The translations under genes and the position numbers were made by a program. From Gambelia wislizenii (lineage: Eukaryota > Chordata > Lepidosauria > Squamata > Crotaphytidae), in assembly GCA_030847615.1 (NCBI GenBank), contig JAUMIR010000004.1:78523001-78587000 (forward strand): a DNA stretch of 64,000 nt, in the 5' to 3' direction. The notes beneath the pieces were generated by a model. The model worked only from the letters and a program-made list of their open reading frames with translations, had not been told where the DNA came from and did not search any database. Of the stretch, positions 31,944-42,483 are shown piece after piece; the first letter of the stretch is position 1; every line of letters begins with the position of its first letter.

Positions 31944-32988
31944 TGTTTGCCTTGTTTCCCTCTATGACAGTTTGACTATTTTCTCCAGCCCTTTTACCTT
32001 CCAGAATACTGTCTCCCTCCCCCATATGACTAAGTTTAAAGCCCTCCTGATCAAATTCAAAAATGTTTCTGCCAACTGTTGTGAGATGCACCCCATCTCT
32101 TGCCAGAAGTCCCTCGTCATGGAAGCGCAGCCCATGATCCAAGAATCCAAATCGTTCTTGGTGACACCATCTATGGAGCCAGTTGTTTATGTCAGCTATT
32201 TTCCTCTCCCTTCCTGGACCATGCCCTTCAACTGGCAGAAGAGATGAGATGACAACCTGTGCGTCCATTTTTTTCAGCTTCCACCCCAGAGCCTCATAAT
32301 CTCTTTTGATCTTCGGAAAGCTGTGCCTTGCAGTATCATTGGTTTCCACATGGACCAAAAGGAAGGGGTAATGATCCGTAGGCTTGACGAGTCTTGTCAG
32401 CCTCTCAGTCACATCATGGATCTTTGCCCCAGGGAGACAACACACCTCCCGAGACATCTTGTCAAGCCCACAAACCACTGCTTTTGTACCCCGCAGCAAG
32501 GAGTCCCCCCCCACACGCCTCCCCCAAGGCTTCGCAGCTGCTGTTCCTTGCGGTGGTCCTCTCAGGGTCCCCTGCTCTGCCCCTGAAGTCTGTCCATGCT
32601 GTTCTTCTTCATTGTCCTCGATAAGGGAGAGGGCTTCAAATCAATTCTGTAGCTGCAAGCTGCTTGAAGACTCCCTGGATTTTCTTGTTCTGTGTGTGAC
32701 ATTCCTCCAGCTGTCTACCTCCTGTGTCTGTGAAGTGACCCTCTCCTCCACAACCAATTCCTCTGTGTGGTCCCCATCCAAAACTGTTCGTTCTGTTCTG
32801 TCCAGGAAAATCTCTTGCTCATGAATCTTTTGAAGTGTAGCTACCCATGTCTCCAGCTGCTGGACTTTCTTCTCCAAGAGGGCTACCAACTTGTAATTGG
32901 TGCATGTGAAGTTCCCCACTTCTGTAGACAAGAAGACAAACATCCCACAAGTGTTGCAGGTGACTGCAGCAGTCCCCTCAGTGTCCAT
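31873..32988 (-). pseudogene. inner CR1 ORF1: zinc knuckle, coiled coil, SGNH esterase
   Basis: The start ATG at 32988 opens MDTEGTAAVTCNTCGMFVF. A CxxC pair is followed about 20 residues later by FTCTNYK, where a second pair is expected, so the last cysteine appears to be Tyr. LLEKKVQQLETWVATLQKI is a likely short coiled coil. A frame break near 32640 separates this from the esterase part: GGDSLLRGT (block I, Ser kept), LPGAKI, PFLLVHVETNDTAR (block III; Gly changed to Glu, Asn kept), AQVVISSLLPVEGH, FGFLDHGLRF and LLARDGVHLTTVGRN (block V; Asp and His kept). A further shift after FEFDQEG alters the end, which overlaps ORF2. The protein presumably coats CR1 RNA; the esterase role is unknown. 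Confidence 0.88.
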
Positions 32989-33061
32989 GGTGAGAGCTTT
33001 TAGGTAATCTAAGAACTCTTAGTTAATGCTGAGAACTCTATGCTGTACTTTTGTTTGGTCA

Positions 33062-33550
33062 CTTAACAAGCAGCCTCTCCCAACAGTTTTTTAAAAAATC
33101 AAACTCACAGAAGCTCCACCCCACTCAGCAACAAGCAGCCTCTCCCAACAGTTTTTTTTTAAAAATCAAACTCACAGAAGCTCCACCCCACTCAGCAACA
33201 AGCAGCCTCTCCCAACAGTTTTTAAAAAATTCAAACTCACAGAAGCTCCACCCCACTCAGCAACAAGCAGCCTCTCCCAACAGTTTAAAAAAAAATCAAA
33301 GTCACAGAAGCTCCACCCCACTCAGCAACAAGCAGCCTCTCCCAACAGTTTTTAAAAAATTCAAACTCACAGAAGCTCAACCCCACTCAGCAACAAGCAG
33401 CCTCTCCCAACAGTTTTTAAAAAATTCAAACTCAAAGAAGCTCCACCCCACTCAGCAACAAGCAGCCTCTCCAACAGTTTTTTTTAAATATTCAAAGTCA
33501 CAGAAGCGCCACCCCACTCAGCAACAAGCAGCCTCTCCCAACAGTTTAAA
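33062..33550 (-). repeat. CR1 5' tandem array, eight units of ~65 bp (likely 5' UTR/promoter)
   Basis: GCAGCCTCTCC begins at 33070, 33135, 33202, 33268, 33332, 33398, 33462 and 33528, so the period is 64-67 bp. Each unit has AAGCAGCCTCTCCCAACAG, a T/A run of variable length, TCAAACTCACAGAAGC and TCCACCCCACTCAGCAA. The array sits exactly at the 5' end of the inner CR1, between the start codon of ORF1 and the L2 flank, which is where a LINE keeps its internal promoter. That each unit acts as a promoter monomer is inferred. The long plus-strand frame across it is a by-product of the repeat. Confidence 0.9.
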
Positions 33551-33555
33551 AAAAA

Positions 33556-33871
33556 ACTTTATTGACGGAGTCGCTGGATACCTCTCCTATGGTTTATGTT
33601 AAAACATTGGCGTCTAAGTTGGCTCTTATCTGAGAGATTTTATCTGCGAAAAAGTTGTTAAACGCATCACAGCAGGCCGCTGTTGGGTTAAGTAAGGGAT
33701 TTGGCACAGGGGGTACCTGTGTCAGCTCCCTCACCACCCGAAACAGCTCTGCTGGATGAGACTCTGCAGACACAATACATGCAGAGGAGAAAGATCTCTG
33801 TGCTGCATGTATTGCCTCCCGATAGGACCAAAGAAAGTTCCTATGGTGAGTTCTGTCAGATAAGAGTCAAG
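33556..33871 (-). mobile_element. L2-clade LINE of the nest, 5' part
   Basis: Continuation of the L2 on the far side of the inner CR1. It resumes at AACTTTATTGACGGAGTCG. The minus strand encodes the end of the nuclease-to-polymerase linker in several broken frames. It stops at the right next to TTCTAGGCTGCATTAAT of the outer CR1, so the L2 was 5' truncated on insertion. Confidence 0.8.
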
Positions 33872-34387
33872 TTTCTAGGCTGCATTAATAGGAGTATAGT
33901 GTCTAGATCAAGGGAAGTAATAGTACCACTCTATTCTGCTTTAGTCAGACCCCACCTGGAATACTGTGTCCAGTTCTGGGCACCACAGTTTAGGAAGGAT
34001 ATTGAGAAGCTGTAATGTGTCCAGAGGAGGGTGACCAAAATGATGGGAGGTCTGGAAGCCATGCCCTATGAGGAGTGGCTTAGGGAGCTGGGTATGTTTA
34101 GTCTGGAGAAGAGAAGGTTAAGAGGGGACATGATAGCCATGTTTAAATATTTGAAGGGATGTCATACTGCGGATGGAGCAAGCTTGTATTCTGCTGCTCC
34201 AGAGACTAGGACGTGGAGCAATGGGTTCAAACTACAGGAAAAGAGATTCCACCTAAACATTAGGAAGAACTTCCTGACAGCAAGAGCTGTTTGGAAGTGG
34301 AATACACTGCCTTGTAGTGTGGTGGCGTCTCCTTCTTTGGAGGTTTTTAAACAGAGGCTGGATGGCCATCAGTTGGGAATGATTTGA
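33872..34387 (+). pseudogene. outer CR1 ORF2 remnant: C-terminal domain
   Basis: Two adjacent pieces: [20 protein letters not shown] then [20 protein letters not shown], ended by a stop at the KLxxVQRR position (TGTAATGTGTCC, apparently GAA-to-TAA-type change), and after it [59 protein letters not shown] and LEVFKQRLDGHQLGM. It belongs to the same gene as the reverse-transcriptase frame ending near 27188. Confidence 0.88.
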
Positions 34388-34466
34388 CTGTGTATTCCTG
34401 CATGGCAGGGGGCTGGACTAGATGGCCCTTGTGGTCTCTTCCAACTCTATGATTCTATTCTTCTAT
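33872..34466 (+). mobile_element. outer CR1 LINE of the nest, right part with 3' end
   Basis: Picks up exactly where the outer CR1 was broken at 27188: the codons for [20 protein letters not shown] follow, then the C-terminal domain and the 3' terminus CCAACTCTATGATTCTATTC. Together with the left part it makes one 5' truncated element of about 2.4 kb. Confidence 0.93.
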
Positions 34467-35717
34467 GAAAATATTTGTCAGAGGTACCAACTGGATTGTG
34501 GGAGAGAAACCAGAAGGCAACATTGTCTGTAGAGGAACTATTTAATGACTTAATATGAGGTTTCTGTTCTTTTGTAGTCTATTGTGTGTCTTGTTACTTT
34601 GAGACATTTGGGCTTGTTATATTTTTTCTTTATCCTACAGCCACTTCTTTTAAGGTACACAGGCGGCTTTCTGTGTATTTTTGTAATGTTTCTGATTTCT
34701 CCTATTTCTTTTAAGCTCCTTAAGGCTCCTTAAGTGAAAAGAGAAATTCTGTAGGCTTATTCTGTTTTAGTGAGAGGAAAATGTCAAACAAATAACCCCT
34801 AGAATGGGTCAGAGCCGATTTGCACAATAATTTTCTGTGTGGTAATTATGTGGGGGAGCCACCTCAAGCTATTTTTTTTCCCAGTGTGGGTGCTCATGAT
34901 GTGAATATTTTGACATGTACTCAGCTTGGAGCTCATGGTTCATGTCATGGGAAACTGTCAACATGTGGGTGGAGACCAGAGGTGGTAATTCCATTTCCCC
35001 CCAGAAGATGAGCAGCCATATCTCAAAGGGTAGCTTCATTTCATAGTTTCATAGTTTATTTGTGTAATGCAGAAATAAAAAAGTTAGTGAAAGAGTGCCA
35101 CTATGTTACATTTACACTAAAAAACTAATCCCCTCAATTATGTTTGTATTACAAAGGGGATATATATTATACTTAGATGAATTTCAGCTTGGTGCTTAAA
35201 TTCGTGTTCCATGGCTTCACTAAAAACCTTAGCTGAATGAAAAGTCCCATCCATGATTTTATTGCTCCACCCCTCCTGTTTTGAGCTTAGGAGAGAAGGA
35301 TACAGCTGCATGAATTTTTGAAAACACCATTTCTTATCCACTCATTCACTATGAGTGAGGATAAAAATAAGTACATATACACAGAAAGGATGCAAGAAAT
35401 AAAAAATTTCTTGGATGGTATGATAGCCATAAAAGAGGTAGGAGCAAGAGTGCACAGTTAATAGTAGGAGTAAGAGAGCACAGTTCTGCTCCTCTAGTCT
35501 AATTCTTCAACCACCAAACAGCGGATGTAAACCCAATAACAAAGAAATGTCCCAAATTCCCAACAACCCCAAGAGACTCCAACAGCCACTGAAGAATAAT
35601 CAGCCCCCCAATCACAATGATCCAATCCACTTTCTGTTATTAATAAAATACCCCTGAAGCCACAAAAGTGGGGCAAGAGTTTAATATCTAGGTAAGTGCT
35701 GCATCATGTTTGACTAA
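34467..35717. other. unassigned intergenic DNA
   Basis: No recognised gene. A minus-strand open frame at 35.14-35.34 kb and hydrophobic codons around 35.5-35.65 kb were inspected and not found convincing. Confidence 0.45.
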
Positions 35718-35918
35718 GGACTTTTGTGGCTTCAGTTGATCGTTGATCATGAGTAGAAAAATGCCAAATATAACGCTGCTGCGTCCCCACGGTTACGCAA
35801 CAGTACCGCAAGAGGGACAGCAGGGCAGAGCGTCATCCGAAAGGGACGCTCTGCAGCACTGCAGCCTCGCAACGGGGACGAGGCTGCTAGCGTTGTAAAC
35901 TGTCATCCGAAAAAGTCC
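35718..35918. mobile_element. PIF/Harbinger-like MITE, 201 bp, TAA target duplication
   Basis: Starts GGACTTTTGTGG and ends in the reverse of GGACTTTTTCGG; TAA stands on both sides. Inside is a second inverted repeat: AACGCTGCTGCGTCCCC near 35772 pairs with GGGGACGAGGCTGCTAGCGTT near 35875, and CATCCGAAA occurs twice. CpG-rich against an AT-rich surrounding. A TWA target duplication is the mark of PIF/Harbinger elements. No transposase. Confidence 0.8.
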
Positions 35919-35921
35919 TAA

Positions 35922-36740
35922 GTGGGCAAGCAAAAAGCTATATCCAAGTAGCATCAGCAAAGCAAGGAGGAGCAAGGAGAAGATAGGAAGTCTACCCCTC
36001 CCTTCAAGTCACAGTGGCCACACTGTCTAAATAGGTAGGAAAGTCATGGAAATGCATGGGACAGCAAGCATGGTGGTGTAAAACAAAAGTGTATGTAGGG
36101 GATATCACCAGCCAATGACCACCAGCAACTACAACCACACACCATGGAGTGAAAGATACTATTAAGGAGAGCAGGGGAGGCAGTGAAGGGCAGAAAGCAA
36201 GGGAACAAGGGAAAATGTTATCTTCCACATCGTTCCTGGGAAATTATCATACAGTTATTTTAAATGATATTGAAAAAGCTAGGTACTATTTATTTGGACT
36301 TTTAAGAAAATGTAATTAATAACAATTAATTGGTTCTGATCTTCTGGTAGAACATAAGAACTGGTGGTGAATAAGTTAGAAACAAGCCATGGATAAAGAT
36401 CCTGACTTCTTGATAAACTAGTATTTAAACTAACAAAATTTTCCCCAGCTTCAGGCATAATGGGAATTCCATTTCATTTGAAAGCAGAAGCTTATGCTCT
36501 CTGTCTCCTCATTTTGGTTATTCCAGAGAAGGAGAAGGAAAAGTGGTGGCTTGTTCAAAAAATGGTTCATTTGTTAGTCAGGCTCAGGCCTCCTTTGCCT
36601 AATTGTGGGGAGGAGGCCAGATGATATGATTTCCTATATTACATACTGGTTGGTAAGGATTAACCAGGTTACTATGTAATATGATGCTGATTTCTTACCT
36701 GCCTCTCCCTATGGACTGAAGTGGGGAACAACAAATCCGC
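35922..36740. other. unassigned intergenic DNA
   Basis: Nothing recognised. Confidence 0.45.
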
Positions 36741-38202
36741 ACATAAACATAACATTGGTTTAAAACACGTATCAGTTAAAAACACATATCAGTTTAAAAG
36801 AACAAGTAAAACCAAGACATTTTAAAACAATCAATACACAATTTAAAATGTACATTTTAAAATCATCTGGATAGGCCTGCCAGAAGAGACTGGTCTTTAA
36901 TGCTGCTTTAAATTCAGACCATGTATTCAGGTATCGTATATCTACCAGCAGGCTGTTCCACACTCTAGGGGTGGCTGATGAAAAAGTCCTCTGGGTGACA
37001 GTTGCCAACCTAGTCCTGGCTGACTGGAGCAAATGTCTCCCAGAAGGCTGAAGTGTATGGGTGGATTATATGGGAGAAGGTGATCCTGTAGGTACCCTGG
37101 ACCCAGACCATGTAGGGCATTAAAGGTAATAACAAACACTCGTACCTTGACCGGAAATGGCAGCCAGTGGAGTGATTTTAATATTGGTGTGATATGATCA
37201 CTCCTGGATGTACCAGTGACTAATCTGGCTGCCATGTTTTGAACCAGTTGAAGTTTCTGAATTTGGTACAGAGGTAGCCCAATGTACAGCACATTGCAAA
37301 AAGTCCAGCTTGAGGCTACCAGTGTATGCACTACCATATTTACGTCCTCCAACTATAGGAAGGGTCACAGCTGGTGCAACAGCTGAAGCTCGTAGTAAGC
37401 ACTCCTGGTTGTAGCATCTATCTGAGCTGTCATTTGGAGCAAAGGAACCAGAAGCATTCCCAGGCTGTAAACACAGTCTTTCAGGGGGAGTGTAACCCTA
37501 TCCAGGGCTGGTAGACACACCTCCAAACCCAGGTTAGGACCCTTGACAGTAAGCACCTCCATCTTGTCTGGACTCAGCTCCAGTTTGTTTTTCCTCATCC
37601 ATCCCATTACCTCCTCCAGGCATTCATTCAAAGGACACACTCTATCCTTAGCTGAGGCTCTTTTTGAAGGCATGGAGAAATATATTTGGGTGTCATCAGT
37701 ATACTGATAGCACCTCACTCCATGTCTCTGGTTGATCTGCCAGTGGTTTCATGTAGATATTGAATAGTATTGGTGATAGAATGGCACCTTATGGTATGCC
37801 ATATAGTAGCTCCTTTTCTAAGGAGCGGCTATCCCCAAGCACCATCATGTGGAACCTGCCTGAGAGATAGGACTGCAACCACTGAAACACAGTGCCTCTG
37901 ATTCTCAAATCCCCCAGGTGTACAAGAAAGATACCATGGTATTGAATGCTGCTGAGAGGTCTAAAGGCACCAGCAGGGACATACTCCCCCTGTCAGTGCT
38001 CAGGTGAAGACCATCCACTAAGGCAACCATAGCAGTATCTTGCTCTGAAGCCAGTTTGAAATGGGTCTAGATAACTTATTTCATCAAAGACTCCATGGAG
38101 TTGGGAGCCAACTGCCCTCTCAGTCACCTTGCCCAGAAAAGGGAGATTTGAAGCTGGTCTACAGTTGTTTAGGTCCAGGCAGGGCTTTTTTTTTTTTTTT
38201 TT
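36741..38202 (-). mobile_element. second L2-clade LINE, main part
   Basis: Antisense L2 similar to the copy at 27-29 kb across the polymerase and C-terminal regions, more diverged. Its 3' tail region is the AT-rich sequence near 36.75-36.86 kb. On its 5' side it is interrupted by LINE-X after a T-rich run at 38185; its sequence resumes at 38644. Confidence 0.88.
36772..38160 (-). pseudogene. second L2 ORF2 remnant
   Basis: From right to left on the minus strand: decayed polymerase fingers and palm, then MRCYQYTDDTQIYFSM (motif C with both aspartates kept), ECLEEVMGWMRKNKLELSPDKMEVL, ALDRVTLPLKDCVYSLGMLL, then LYIGLPLYQIQKLQLVQNMAARLVTGTSRSDHITP... with LHWLPFPVKVRVFVITFNAL, and last SSATPRVWNSLLVDIRYLN and LKTSLFWQAY. 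The order matches L2 proteins closely. At least two frame breaks (near 37.36 and 37.0 kb) and many losses upstream make it inactive. Confidence 0.85.
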
Positions 38203-38214
38203 GGAAGAGATAGT

Positions 38215-38631
38215 CTCTCCCTCTGGCTTTTCTTCACAAATGAAGATTCAGGAAGGACTCATCCCGCACTTTCTGCAAGCGCGCTGATGACTAAAAAGGC
38301 CAATCTGAGATAAACAAGTCCGGTTGCAGAAAGCACAGCAGAAGGTCACCTTGGGTGATGTGTCTGGGTTGTGATTCTTTCTGCGTTGTCGTTTCTCTTC
38401 AAGACTTGTTCGGCGTGAGTTCTCAAATAAGGCTGCAGCATTGTGGATAGTGCATCTCCATGCCTCCTGATGTGAGGCCATAGCAGACCATTGTTGGTGA
38501 TCAATTTGGCCGAGCCTGAGATGGTGTTTCAGGGAGTCCTTTTATCGCTTTTTTGGAGCGCCCCTCTTACGCTGACCCATGGCGAGTTCAGCATAGAGTA
38601 CTATTTTTGGGAGGCGATGATCCTCCATCCT
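38215..38631 (-). mobile_element. LINE-X copy inserted in the second L2
   Basis: Plus-strand start TCTCCCTCTGGCTTTTCTTC is the reverse of the LINE-X tail, and the minus strand runs through the finger to DHRL where it is 5' truncated. Flanks GGAAGAGATAGT (38203) and AGAAGAGGTAGT (38632) match at 10 of 12 positions and fit a target duplication. L2 sequence lies on both sides. Confidence 0.87.
38248..38631 (-). pseudogene. LINE-X ORF2 C-terminal remnant
   Basis: The minus-strand frame holds MASHQEAWRCTIHNAAALF, SRRTSLEEKRQRRKNHN, and the finger FCNRTCLSQIGLFSHQRAC with Cys, Cys, His, Cys in place, ending CGMSPS. This is the best preserved finger of the three copies. Upstream, the KRYKDSL part is broken by a shift near 38550. 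Confidence 0.82.
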
Positions 38632-38643
38632 AGAAGAGGTAGT

Positions 38644-38797
38644 ACCACCACTTCTTTTAGACAAGATGGAAAGCTTCCCTCTGTAAGAGATGCATTAATA
38701 ATATATTGTAACTGAGATCTAATTGCATCTCCTCCTTGAATGACCAGCCAAGAAGGACAGGGATCAAGAGGACAAATTGTATTCCTTACTTCCTAAA
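38644..38797 (-). mobile_element. second L2-clade LINE, short 5' remainder
   Basis: CAAGATGGAAAGCTTCCCTC, GATGCATTAATAATAT, CTCCTTGAATGACCAGCCAAG and GGATCAAGAGGACAAATTGT align in order with 28860-28985 of the first L2. It is therefore the piece cut off by the LINE-X insertion. Confidence 0.8.
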
Positions 38798-40939
38798 TAT
38801 ACTTTAAATGTTTTGGAAAAAGTATATTAAACAAAGTTTGGGGAAGTTATTTTTCTGGATGACAACTCCCACAATCCCCTCACTGGCATGATCATTAGCC
38901 ATGGGGGAATTCTAGGAGCTGTCATCCAAAAATAAAGAAAAGAAAAACCTTTCTCAAACTCTGATTGTAAAATTTGATGCAACCCTATAGGTAATTATAA
39001 ATAACAATTTGCTATGGGGAAGCATGTTGTAGACAGATTTCAGGTGCTGCCACATAGATCAGCAGTAGGCAACTTGTGGCCTTTGAGAAGCTACTGACTA
39101 CAACTCCCATGCTTCTTCTCCATTGATTTAGAACTGATGGGAATTGCAGTCCAACAACATCTAGAGCACCATATGTTGCCCACAGTTCATATAGGAGTAT
39201 CACAGAGTTGGAGTGGCCTTGTGGGCTATCTAGTTCAACTCTTTGCTTGCTGCAGAAAATCTAGTCAAAGTGTCCCCAACCAATGATGGTCTACCTGAAC
39301 ACCTCCAGCAAAGAAAAGCCCATAATTACCCTAGGTAATTGGATCTATTGCTGAACAACTCTGACTATCGTCAGTAATTTGACGTGGTGGAAAGGTGTGT
39401 TTTATCCCGTTCCCAACTACTGGAAGTGTGGGGTAGTAGGATGTGATAAAAATGAATCTCAGTATGTGGCTGGATGCTGTGAATAGCAGGCTCCCCATGA
39501 GCTTGAGGAGCACAGTGAGTTGATAAGTAGCCACCATGTTGCAAAAGGCCATCTATAGTCATCACTCATTGTGTGGAACAGTTTTGTGAGTGAGTCTACT
39601 TTTAAGAAAAAGATGGAGAATAAACAATTCCTGCTTTGAGCAAGTAGAAATTCTGATTTAATTCTGAGAGTCTAGCTCACAGTGCAGATTTATATATTAT
39701 TTTCTTTTGCCTTATAAGAACCTTGAATTCCCACATCGTATTTGCTTTTATGTATCTAAAAGCACTTTTTGTCTTTTATCTGAGAAAATAGCTGATGCAG
39801 GGAGTTAGGCTATTGCAGTGAATGAGATCAAAAAGTCACAGACAGAGGGAAAAAGACTCTCAGTGAAACCTGACATGTTAGGAACTGGCATTGTATTTAT
39901 GCTCTATCCAAAGCAGAATGGAGGAAAACCCCCTCCTGAGTGCAAAGCCTGTAGCTTGCAAATCAACAGGTGTTCCTAAATGGAGCTTAGACAATGGCCT
40001 GAAATAACAACTGTAGAACAGGGTCTTATTGTTTTCTTCATGAATATAACCAATATAGTCAAAACTATTCATACAGATGTTGCATTGGGTAGGATCTAGA
40101 CTGACCTTCCTCCTCCTGCTATGCTTTGTGCTGGCCTTCCCACAAGTCAAATGGTGCAATTTATTTCTATGGCCATTCATTGATAGGCAGCTTGGTGCTA
40201 TCCAAATGCTTTGGATCACAGTTCCCATAATCCCTGATCCTTGGTCATGCTGTCTGGGTTTATTAGAACTCCTGTCATGACCATTGGCCATGCTGTCTGA
40301 CTCTAATGGGAGATGTAGTCATGACTGGTAGACAGCATTAGCTAGATCTTCCAGCACCCCTTGAGTTTCTGATACCAAGTCCTGTTGCCAGACCAATGTA
40401 TATTGTTGAGCTGCCCTGACTCTTGAATCATAGGCTGTGTTCTCAGACAGTTATTTTACCTGTGAATGATCAGTTTCCAGGGTGGACTTGCTGCTTAAGA
40501 CTCCCCTTATAGGTAATGCTGTAGAAAAATAAGTCTCCCATTATAAAAGGACCCCTGAGCAATGTCTGGGGCCCCAAACAGAATAAACAGGGAGATTAAT
40601 GATTTCTGTTTTCTAAAATTCACCTTGAAAACAACTATGGGAAACTGTGACCCATGTTGTTTTCCTCATCTAAATTAGTTCTCCAGATTACCATATCTAT
40701 GTCATTCTTGGAGTTCTAGCCACAATATTCATGCCCACAGGCACTGAGCTCCCAGACAGCTGGGCCAGTCAATACCAGGGCACAGCTATTGGTGGTAACT
40801 GGATGAAGTGGAGGTTGGGATAACAAAAGGAAGCTTCTAAGTCCATCAGGGTATATAAGGAACCTGCTTTCAAGAGGAAGCAGCTAGAAAGATGGAAGAG
40901 GAGAAAGGAAGCAGTACAGAAGCATCCTATCTCCACAGA
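38798..40939. other. mostly unassigned intergenic DNA
   Basis: Two short stretches, 38.86-38.93 kb and 39.06-39.19 kb, belong to the dispersed type with ACTACAACTCCCAT and GTCCAACAACATCTAGAG. Another such piece is at about 40.19-40.33 kb. No gene seen; short open frames lack motifs. Confidence 0.5.
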
Positions 40940-41001
40940 GATATTGCTGGTTGGTGGTCACCTCCACCAACCAGCAATATCCATGGTTGGTGGAGGTGAC
41001 C
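40940..41001. repeat. two overlapping, mutually exclusive hairpins
   Basis: 40940-40957 pairs perfectly with 40964-40981 (18 bp, loop of 6). 40956-40973 pairs perfectly with 40984-41001 (18 bp, loop of 10). The middle strand, containing CCACCAACC, is shared, so only one hairpin can form at a time. Confidence 0.95.
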
Positions 41002-42483
41002 TCCATGGGCACCTCATGTGGTAAAGCCCATTCTCTAGACCTCAGATTTCAAGAACTCTGCTGAAGGATCTTGGGATTCTGGGATAAAAAGCATAGGGCT
41101 TTGTCCAGACAAGACATTTTGCAAATGACTCCCTGTTGGTTGGCATGTTAACTTTAGTTCAATTTGTAATTAAGTTGACACAATTTTCACCCCTGCTCTT
41201 AAGATTGTAACCCCTGGGTCCTATGCTAAATATTTGCCTCCATGTATTGTTTGCCTGGCTTTTTTTTCAGCTTACCTTTCCAATCGTAAGCAGAGGTGTG
41301 ACTCTTCACAGACCAGCAATGGATGCCATAATTACCCCAGTGGTGACACTCCATCAGAGTGTGTGTTACAGAACACATAGGGTAGGTCCTGTTACCCTAT
41401 GGAGCAGAAGGGTAGAGCTTCAGTCATGGGCTACATTCCCTGATAATAACACCTGTTTGTTGTGGTGTCGCTAAGGCTGGTGTCACCTGGTGTGGTCTGG
41501 CTTCTCTGCATCCCCCCAGTGCTGCTTCTGCCTGTTAGTGATCCTTGTAGGACTAATAGCAACTCTAGGGGAGCAGTTAATTCAGAGATGGGCAACTCCA
41601 GCAGGTTTATGGGCCAATTTTGTCCCCAAGGGCTGTAGGCTGTACCTCTTCACATTTTGTTCAAAACTGGAAATGGCCAGAAGTTTCTAGATCAAGAAAT
41701 TTTAGATCATGAAAGCAGCATGGGGAGGCTTGAATTTGATAAAAATCACAGTTACACCCTCTGCCACCCGCTACTTTGAAGTCAGGTTCATGAATTTCCC
41801 ATGCCATGTCTGTTTGGTCCTTAAAAAGAAAGTGGAAAGATCACTGCCCATTTTCTCTGGAGCAGATAAATCAGTGGACAGCAAAGGCTTCAGCCACTTG
41901 TTTAAAACCACAAGGTAGATCCTTTCCTGTTCACAGCATCTCCCGAGGAAGGTCTTATCTAATTGTGGGCAAAACTGCTGGGTAGGAAGGCATCTAGCCT
42001 GCCATTTCATCTGTCAGCCTGGACTTTGCCTGTAGATCTGCTCATAAGTTAGTCCCTTCAACCTGTTATTTCATATGCTTGCAAGAAATAATTGCTGTAC
42101 TGCATTTTGCTGGTGCAGATTTCATACCCACAGATTTCATGTAAGAAGGATGCTGAGACCACCATGTTCCTATGGTTTTTTTAAAATGATTCCCTGTTGC
42201 TTTATTTGTTAACTTTAATTCAGTTTGTAATTAATTTGACCCATTCTCAAAACATTCAATATCATCACATACAACTGAATTATTCAATGGAGATATAATT
42301 GGGATGATATGGTAGGGAGTGTACCATGAAAAAATGTCCTAAAACATTGGTGAGGATTGGATGACTCTCCAGAGGTTGTTGGACTGCAAGCCCCATCAAT
42401 CCTAGCCATTATAGATAATGTTAAAGAATTATAGAATTGCCATCCAAAAAATCTGATGAGCCATAGTTTTTTCCTCAAACTTT
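41002..42483. other. mostly unassigned intergenic DNA
   Basis: Segments near 41.12-41.20 kb and 42.18-42.24 kb resemble each other (CCCTGTTGNTTN, TTAACTTTA.TTCA.TTTGTAATTAA) and may be pieces of one repeat. A fragment at 42.34-42.43 kb belongs to the GTTGGACTGCAAGCCCCATC type. No gene seen. Confidence 0.45.

Larger units (their letters stand above)
29059..33551 (-). mobile_element. inner CR1 LINE, nearly full length, 4.5 kb
   Basis: Antisense, inserted in L2. The 3' terminus is at 29059 (TAGAATCATAGAATCATAG on the plus strand) and the 5' end at about 33551, where eight 65-bp tandem repeats stand. Short flanking sequences AATAACTT (29051) and AAAAACTT (33552) fit a target duplication of about 8 bp with one mismatch. 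Between the ends lie ORF1 and ORF2 in the usual order, each broken. This is the youngest and most complete element of the nest. Confidence 0.92.

Noticed and set aside
33062..33550. CRISPR-like array (regular repeats)
   Set aside because: The 65-bp units are contiguous without unique spacers and lie in a vertebrate LINE.
33051..33602. 183-codon open frame on the plus strand
   Set aside because: It is the CR1 5' tandem array read through; the repeated peptide simply mirrors the 65-bp unit, whose non-multiple-of-three variation would not be kept in a real gene.
35500..35650. Hydrophobic minus-strand codons (resembling membrane segments)
   Set aside because: Only about 47 codons between stops, with no family signature and no supporting neighbour; likely chance.
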